33,575 nucleotides of DNA from Candidatus Butyricicoccus avistercoris (lineage in GTDB: Bacteria; Bacillota; Clostridia; Oscillospirales; Butyricicoccaceae), in assembly GCA_019113005.1 (NCBI GenBank), contig DXIE01000045.1, forward strand, positions 1 to 33,575. The letters run 5' to 3'. Under the pieces are notes generated by a model that worked only from the letters and a program-made list of their open reading frames with translations, was not told the DNA's origin and ran no database searches. Shown in pieces: positions 29,183 to 33,575 of the stretch (positions are counted from its first letter, which is position 1; every line of letters starts with the position of its first letter). Made by a program: the position numbers and the translations under genes.

Positions 29183-30574
29183 TTATTTGCTTTCTTCCGA
29201 AGTTTTTTCTGCTTTAGCCTTGGCTGCTTCAGCGTCAGCCTTTGCCTTAGCTGCTGCACGCTCTGCCATAACACGAGCTTTTGTTAGGCGGAAACGCTGT
29301 ACAAGCTGAATTCTAGCAGGGCATACATATGAACATGAACCACACTCGATACAGTCCATAGCACCTAGAGAAACACATGTGTTATAATCGCCTGCATTGC
29401 CATATGCATTCATCATCATAGGCATAAGATGCATTGGACAAGCGTTTATACACTTACCGCAGCGGATACAGCTTGGATTTTCTTCACGCTTATCCTCATC
29501 TCCGCAGAAAGCTAAGAATGCATTTGTACCCTTAAAAACAGGGATTTCAAGAGAGAACTGGGAAACACCCATCATAGGGCCGCCCATAATCAGCTTGTTT
29601 GGAGCTTCTTTAAAGCCGCCACAAGCATCAATAAGACGTTCGACTTGAGTACCAATTCTAACTTCAAGGTTTTTAGGTTCAACGATAGCAGAACCAGAAA
29701 CAGTAACAATACGGCGTACAACAGGCATACCAGTTGTAAATCTACGATAAATAGCACCAGTAGTATCTACATTGAATACTGCACAACCTGCATCAGCTGG
29801 AAGTTTACCGCTTGGAACTTCTCTGCCAGTACAAGCGTTAATTAGCTGTTTTTCTGCACCCTGTGGGTATTTACATTTTAAAGGATACAGCTTTAAACGG
29901 CTGTCATCAGCGATAAGCTCATTTATTTTAGCAAATGTATCGCTCTTATTTTCCTCAATAGCGATAATAGCATTAGGAACTTCCATGATATCAGCGAGCA
30001 TTTTAAGTCCGCCAATAACTTCTTCTGGACGCTCTAAAAGCAGTCTGTGGTCAGATGTGATATAAGGTTCACATTCAGCAGCGTTTACTATAATAGTATC
30101 GCACTTGCCAATACCTGACTGAATTTTTACATGAGTTGGGAATGTAGCACCACCATGACCCACCATACCAGCAGAGCGAATAGTCTCAATTCGTTCCTCA
30201 TTGGTCATGTTTGCAAAGTCATAAGGGTGGACAGACTCATGTAAACGGTCTTCTTTGTCATTTTCAATGACAATGCTCATTACTTTTGTTCCGTTTGGGT
30301 GCAGTCTTGGCTCAACTGCGATTACCTTACCAGAAACAGTTGCATGAACTGGTGCAGAAACAAAACCGCCAGCTTCAGCAATAGGCTGACCAAGGTCAAC
30401 AACATCGCCAGCTTTAACAATAGGCTTTGCAGGAGCACCGATGTGCATAGAAACAGGCAGAATCACCACATCAGGTGTCGGCAGGATTTCTATGGCTTTA
30501 GTGTTTGTTGCGGATTTATAACCTGGGTCAGAATGCGGACCTGGGTGAATACCGCCACGAAACGAGTACACCAT
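29183..30574 (-). CDS. rnfC: RnfC, NADH-interacting subunit
   Basis: 463-residue peripheral subunit that reduces NAD+. N-terminal barrel-sandwich domain starts MVYSFRGGIHPG. The nucleotide/FMN-binding region has MVGHGGATFPTHVK (about 137-150). Two [4Fe-4S] motifs, CIRCGKCINACP and CIECGSCSYVCP, are near 375-425, followed by an Ala/Lys-rich tail. The frame is open 21 codons upstream, but GGAGAGGTG directly before ATG 30574, and family alignment from memory, place the start there. It is the first gene of rnfCDGEAB, making the complex complete. It is a ferredoxin:NAD+ oxidoreductase that pumps Na+ or H+. Confidence 0.95.
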   Translation of the reverse strand: MVYSFRGGIHPGPHSDPGYKSATNTKAIEILPTPDVVILPVSMHIGAPAKPIVKAGDVVDLGQPIAEAGGFVSAPVHATVSGKVIAVEPRLHPNGTKVMSIVIENDKEDRLHESVHPYDFANMTNEERIETIRSAGMVGHGGATFPTHVKIQSGIGKCDTIIVNAAECEPYITSDHRLLLERPEEVIGGLKMLADIMEVPNAIIAIEENKSDTFAKINELIADDSRLKLYPLKCKYPQGAEKQLINACTGREVPSGKLPADAGCAVFNVDTTGAIYRRFTTGMPVVRRIVTVSGSAIVEPKNLEVRIGTQVERLIDACGGFKEAPNKLIMGGPMMGVSQFSLEIPVFKGTNAFLAFCGDEDKREENPSCIRCGKCINACPMHLMPMMMNAYGNAGDYNTCVSLGAMDCIECGSCSYVCPARIQLVQRFRLTKARVMAERAAAKAKADAEAAKAKAEKTSEESK

Positions 30575-30607
30575 GAATTTCACCTCTCCATTTAAATTAT
30601 GTGTACA

Positions 30608-30645
30608 AAAAATAATAAATACTGCGATAAAAAACAAAGCAGTAT
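30608..30645 (-). promoter_or_regulatory. Terminator-like hairpin in the rnf leader
   Basis: On the minus strand ATACTGC (30639-30645) and GCAGTAT (30619-30625) flank a 13-base loop and are followed by TTATTATTTTTTG. It lies between the rnf promoter and rnfC. Seven pairs make it a modest terminator, so attenuation is possible but unproven. Confidence 0.4.
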
Positions 30646-30656
30646 CAGAGTAATAT

Positions 30657-30675
30657 AGTAAAATGCAATTTTACT
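30657..30675 (-). repeat. 8-3-8 inverted repeat at the rnf transcription start
   Basis: AGTAAAAT-GCA-ATTTTACT (30657-30675), exact, beginning about 9 bases downstream of the -10. It could be a repressor site or a 5' stem protecting the mRNA. Confidence 0.45.
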
Positions 30676-30683
30676 CAACATAA

Positions 30684-30713
30684 ATTATACTTATTTTCAT
30701 ATGTAATAATCAA
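30684..30713 (-). promoter_or_regulatory. Promoter of the rnf operon
   Basis: Minus strand TTGATT (30708-30713), 18 bases, TATAAT (30684-30689). Confidence 0.7.
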
Positions 30714-30796
30714 CATATTTCTTGTGTAAAAATAAAAACAAAAGATAAAATATAGAAGTTTTAACAAAAGAAATACAAAAGTTACCCAAAATATAA

Positions 30797-30836
30797 CCAT
30801 AAATAAATGGTGAAATTTTTCACAATTTCACCATTT
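30797..30836 (-). terminator. Terminator of the kinase-like gene
   Basis: Perfect 13-base stem (30805-30817 with 30824-30836). The following minus-strand sequence ATTTATTTATGG is only moderately U-rich. Confidence 0.7.
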
Positions 30837-30853
30837 GTTGAGTATATTGAGTT

Positions 30854-31918
30854 TTAAAGCACAGAAAGTTCGGTTTCTATTATATTAAGACCATCAATTT
30901 CAAGCATTTGCCCCATTCTTAAATTCGGCATTGGTATATTATCTGGAAAAATAATTTGCATTGTGCTGCCATTATCCTCATTTGCAAAAGCCCTAAATAC
31001 TCCGCTATGAACATTTGCAATACGCTTAACAACCGAAAGCCCAAAACCAGAGGCAGTGCCATGACTTTTATCGTATCTAAAACTATCCATATCTTGATGA
31101 AAAAAGTATTCAGAACCAATTTGCTCTATACATTCTTCGGCTATGCCTATGCCATTATCAGAAACCTCTATATAAACCATACCATCTTTTTTATACAACG
31201 AAAGACTGATTTCGGTCACATTCTGTGTTGTCATCGCATTTGAAAGCAAGTTTAAAATGGCGTGTGTCATAAGATTTTTATCAAAAACCGATGTTAATTC
31301 TTTAGGGCTACTTATAGTAAAATTTATATTAAATGAAACTTTTCTGCACTCACTTAAAATATCAACACACAATGTCACTAAATCATTTAAAGTGGGGTTC
31401 ATAGATATATTTAAATCGGCATTATTTTCAAGCATTTGTAAATGGGTTATTTCTCTATGAATACGCAAAGTGTTCTTATGAATGCTGTTTAGCAGTTCTG
31501 AATCAAATGTTTTGCGGTTAGCAATAAGGTTTAACGCTATAAAATTACGTGAAAGTGCAGTTGATAGTTCATATTTTGTGTGTGCAGGCAAACCCTGAAA
31601 TAAATTTTCAGTGGGCATAAAATATAACAAAGCACCTTGTTCACATGCTCTTATATCCAGTCTATACATATTGGAATCAATAGATTCTATTGTTTGTATA
31701 GAGTCACCAGTTTTAAGTGTGGTTTTAATTGAATTTACTGCTGATGTACTTAAAACTTCAAAAATAGAGCGAAAATTAAGCTGTTTAAGCACTTTTTCTG
31801 CTGCGGGAGTTTGTGTTATTATATCTCCATGTGCAGAAACAAGCACAAAAATGGCACTTTCTGCACACATCATGTCTAGCATCAGCTCTGAAAGCTGGAA
31901 ATTTGTGAAATCTGACAT
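30854..31918 (-). CDS. Sensor-histidine-kinase-like protein lacking the H-box histidine
   Basis: 354-residue soluble protein. The N-terminal PAS-like sensor domain is at about 8-100, with no membrane helix. A two-helix dimerisation region is at about 112-165 and a HATPase domain at about 205-328, with N-box LNLLSNAM (222-229), G1 DNGIGI (254-259) and G2 GFGL (291-294). The place where HELRTPL would stand reads YELSTAL (116-122), so the phospho-accepting histidine is tyrosine 116. ATP binding looks intact but normal autophosphorylation should not occur unless another histidine substitutes (H147 or H154 lie in the second helix). No response regulator is adjacent. The longest frame starts at GTG 31927, inside the ribosome binding site; ATG 31918 is preferred. 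Confidence 0.8.
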   Translation of the reverse strand: MSDFTNFQLSELMLDMMCAESAIFVLVSAHGDIITQTPAAEKVLKQLNFRSIFEVLSTSAVNSIKTTLKTGDSIQTIESIDSNMYRLDIRACEQGALLYFMPTENLFQGLPAHTKYELSTALSRNFIALNLIANRKTFDSELLNSIHKNTLRIHREITHLQMLENNADLNISMNPTLNDLVTLCVDILSECRKVSFNINFTISSPKELTSVFDKNLMTHAILNLLSNAMTTQNVTEISLSLYKKDGMVYIEVSDNGIGIAEECIEQIGSEYFFHQDMDSFRYDKSHGTASGFGLSVVKRIANVHSGVFRAFANEDNGSTMQIIFPDNIPMPNLRMGQMLEIDGLNIIETELSVL

Positions 31919-32005
31919 ATAAAGCACCTTTTTAATTTATTTTTATCTGACATAATTCTCAAAAGAGTTATACATAATTGACCAAAAATGTGCCAAGATA
32001 TTATT

Positions 32006-32035
32006 ATTATAACATCATCGCTGTATAGTTTGCAA
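32006..32035 (-). promoter_or_regulatory. Promoter of the kinase-like gene
   Basis: Minus strand TTGCAA (32030-32035), 18 bases, TATAAT (32006-32011). Confidence 0.65.
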
Positions 32036-32088
32036 AGAATATTGTGGAAAAAAAGAAAGAAATTTGACACACTTTTCACAAATTGCTC

Positions 32089-32118
32089 TTGCAGAAATGG
32101 TACACTATGGTTTATAAT
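32089..32118 (+). promoter_or_regulatory. Probable promoter of the GAPDH gene
   Basis: TTGCAG (32089-32094), 18 bases, TATAAT (32113-32118) on the plus strand. A perfect TTGACA at 32064-32069 has no -10 at 16-18 bases and was not chosen. Confidence 0.5.
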
Positions 32119-32128
32119 ATATCCATAA

Positions 32129-33193
<1,065 letters not shown>

Positions 33194-33211
33194 TTCCTTT
33201 TGTTGATATAA

Positions 33212-33242
33212 TAATCCCGTGTTTTCACGGGATTATTTTTTT
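33212..33242 (+). terminator. Terminator of the GAPDH gene
   Basis: Perfect 10-base stem TAATCCCGTG (33212-33221) with CACGGGATTA (33226-33235), TTTT loop, then a T-run. Confidence 0.93.
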
Positions 33243-33259
33243 GCTTTAAAATAAAGCAA
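33241..33259. repeat. 8-3-8 inverted repeat
   Basis: TTGCTTTA-AAA-TAAAGCAA, exact, directly after the GAPDH terminator. No T-run. Purpose unknown. Confidence 0.4.
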
Positions 33260-33269
33260 TGTTAATATG

Positions 33270-33298
33270 CGTTGCTTGTGGCAACGGATATTTTCTCA
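33270..33298 (+). promoter_or_regulatory. Promoter and operator-like repeat of the XRE gene
   Basis: TTGTGG (33276-33281), 17 bases, TACAAT on the plus strand. The -35 is bracketed by CGTTGC (33270-33275) and GCAACG (33281-33286), a 6-5-6 inverted repeat where an XRE-type repressor could autoregulate. Confidence 0.4.
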
Positions 33299-33338
33299 TA
33301 CAATAGTGGTAACAACTAAAAGAAAGGGGTTATCTATA

Positions 33339-33464
33339 ATGTTAAATGAGAATATTAAAAAAATAAGAAAATCAAAAGGACTTTCACAACAAGAGCTTGC
33401 TATCAAACTAAATGTGGTTAGACAAACAATATCTAAGTGGGAGCAAGGGGGTTCACTTAGATAA
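33339..33464 (+). pseudogene. XRE-family regulator cut off after its helix-turn-helix
   Basis: Starts at ATG 33339 behind AAAGGGG with an ordinary XRE HTH: LNENIKKIRKSKGLSQQELA, then VRQTISKWEQG. Such proteins normally continue with a conserved run of about 20 further residues to finish the five-helix DNA-binding domain, often with a membrane or sensor tail. Here, directly after KWEQG (ending at 33449), the frame reads GSLR and stops at 33464. The sequence that follows is visibly richer in G+C and unlike the flanks. The natural reading is a regulator gene broken by an insertion or recombination near 33447-33452. A genuine 41-residue protein is the less likely alternative. Confidence 0.65.
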
Positions 33465-33575
33465 AGATACCACATCAATCCCACGCTGACTTTTGCTCAA
33501 CCGATACAGCCGGAGGGCTGGATAACAAGAAAAGGCGGTATGCGCCCCGTGGAGGGGTAGCGTACCGCCTTTTCT
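33450..33575. mobile_element. Possible end of an inserted element (foreign composition)
   Basis: After the break in the XRE gene the sequence becomes G+C-richer and ends in a large hairpin. No transposase or recombinase is visible before the window ends. A CAGCC-GGAG-GGCTG stem lies near 33507-33520. The element type and its exact boundary cannot be fixed from here. Confidence 0.35.
33528..33575. repeat. Large hairpin at the window edge
   Basis: AGAAAAGGCGGTA (33528-33540) and TACCGCCTTTTCT (33563-33575) are exact inverted copies. CCCC (33545-33548) and GGGG (33554-33557) pair inside them. The flanking A- and T-runs allow it to terminate transcription on either strand, and it may also be an element end structure. 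Confidence 0.7.

Noticed and set aside
32064-32069. Perfect TTGACA as the GAPDH -35
   Set aside because: No acceptable -10 lies 16-18 bases downstream; the TTGCAG/TATAAT pair fits better.

Overview
The window looks like a chromosomal segment of a low-G+C anaerobic Firmicute of class Clostridia, probably a gut-type Oscillospirales or Ruminococcaceae relative. The evidence is the Rnf complex, a ferredoxin-type [FeFe] hydrogenase, an S-layer-homology protein, an ECF sigma/serpin pair, DUF4914 and DUF4250 proteins, strong GGAGG ribosome binding sites and AT-rich spacers. Species cannot be named from the sequence alone. Most genes lie on the minus strand. No phage genes, CRISPR array or rRNA were seen. 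Only the right edge looks mobile-element-like.

Layout: 1-114 is the end of a membrane protein, followed by oligoendopeptidase F (pepF), with a parS-like 16-mer just past its stop. Next are an SLH-DUF4358-DHHW fusion protein, a cation/proton antiporter behind a clear fluoride riboswitch, and a TtcA-like tRNA thiolase. A gene-poor stretch (6231-6742) holds a candidate small RNA, and two tRNA-Leu genes follow. Then come a group-B-like [FeFe] hydrogenase with a perfect Fur box at its promoter, an archaeal-type phosphoglycerate mutase, an NSS transporter and a glycosyltransferase with a palindromic operator on its -10. On the plus strand are a DUF4914 P-loop protein with highly-expressed-gene codon use and an ECF sigma factor overlapping a membrane-anchored serpin. 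A three-subunit molybdenum hydroxylase operon (minus) has a possible attenuator leader. Next to it, a candidate small RNA carries a Rex-like site. A DNA glycosylase, a PsiE-like protein, DUF4250, an inositol-phosphatase family enzyme and an EamA transporter follow on the plus strand, then an unknown minus-strand gene. The complete rnfCDGEAB operon occupies 25403-30574. A sensor-kinase-like protein lacking its H-box histidine, then GAPDH and a broken XRE regulator, close the window.

Redox and energy metabolism is a recurring theme: Rnf (ferredoxin:NAD+ oxidoreductase), ferredoxin-linked hydrogenase, NAD-dependent GAPDH, a molybdenum hydroxylase, a Rex-like (NADH-sensing) site and a Fur box. 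Cis-regulation can be read well here: several near-consensus sigma-A promoters, many intrinsic terminators, one recognisable riboswitch, two further leader hairpins that may attenuate, and several perfect palindromes. For many genes the best start lies inside the longest open frame, placed by the Shine-Dalgarno sequence. Those choices are explained entry by entry.
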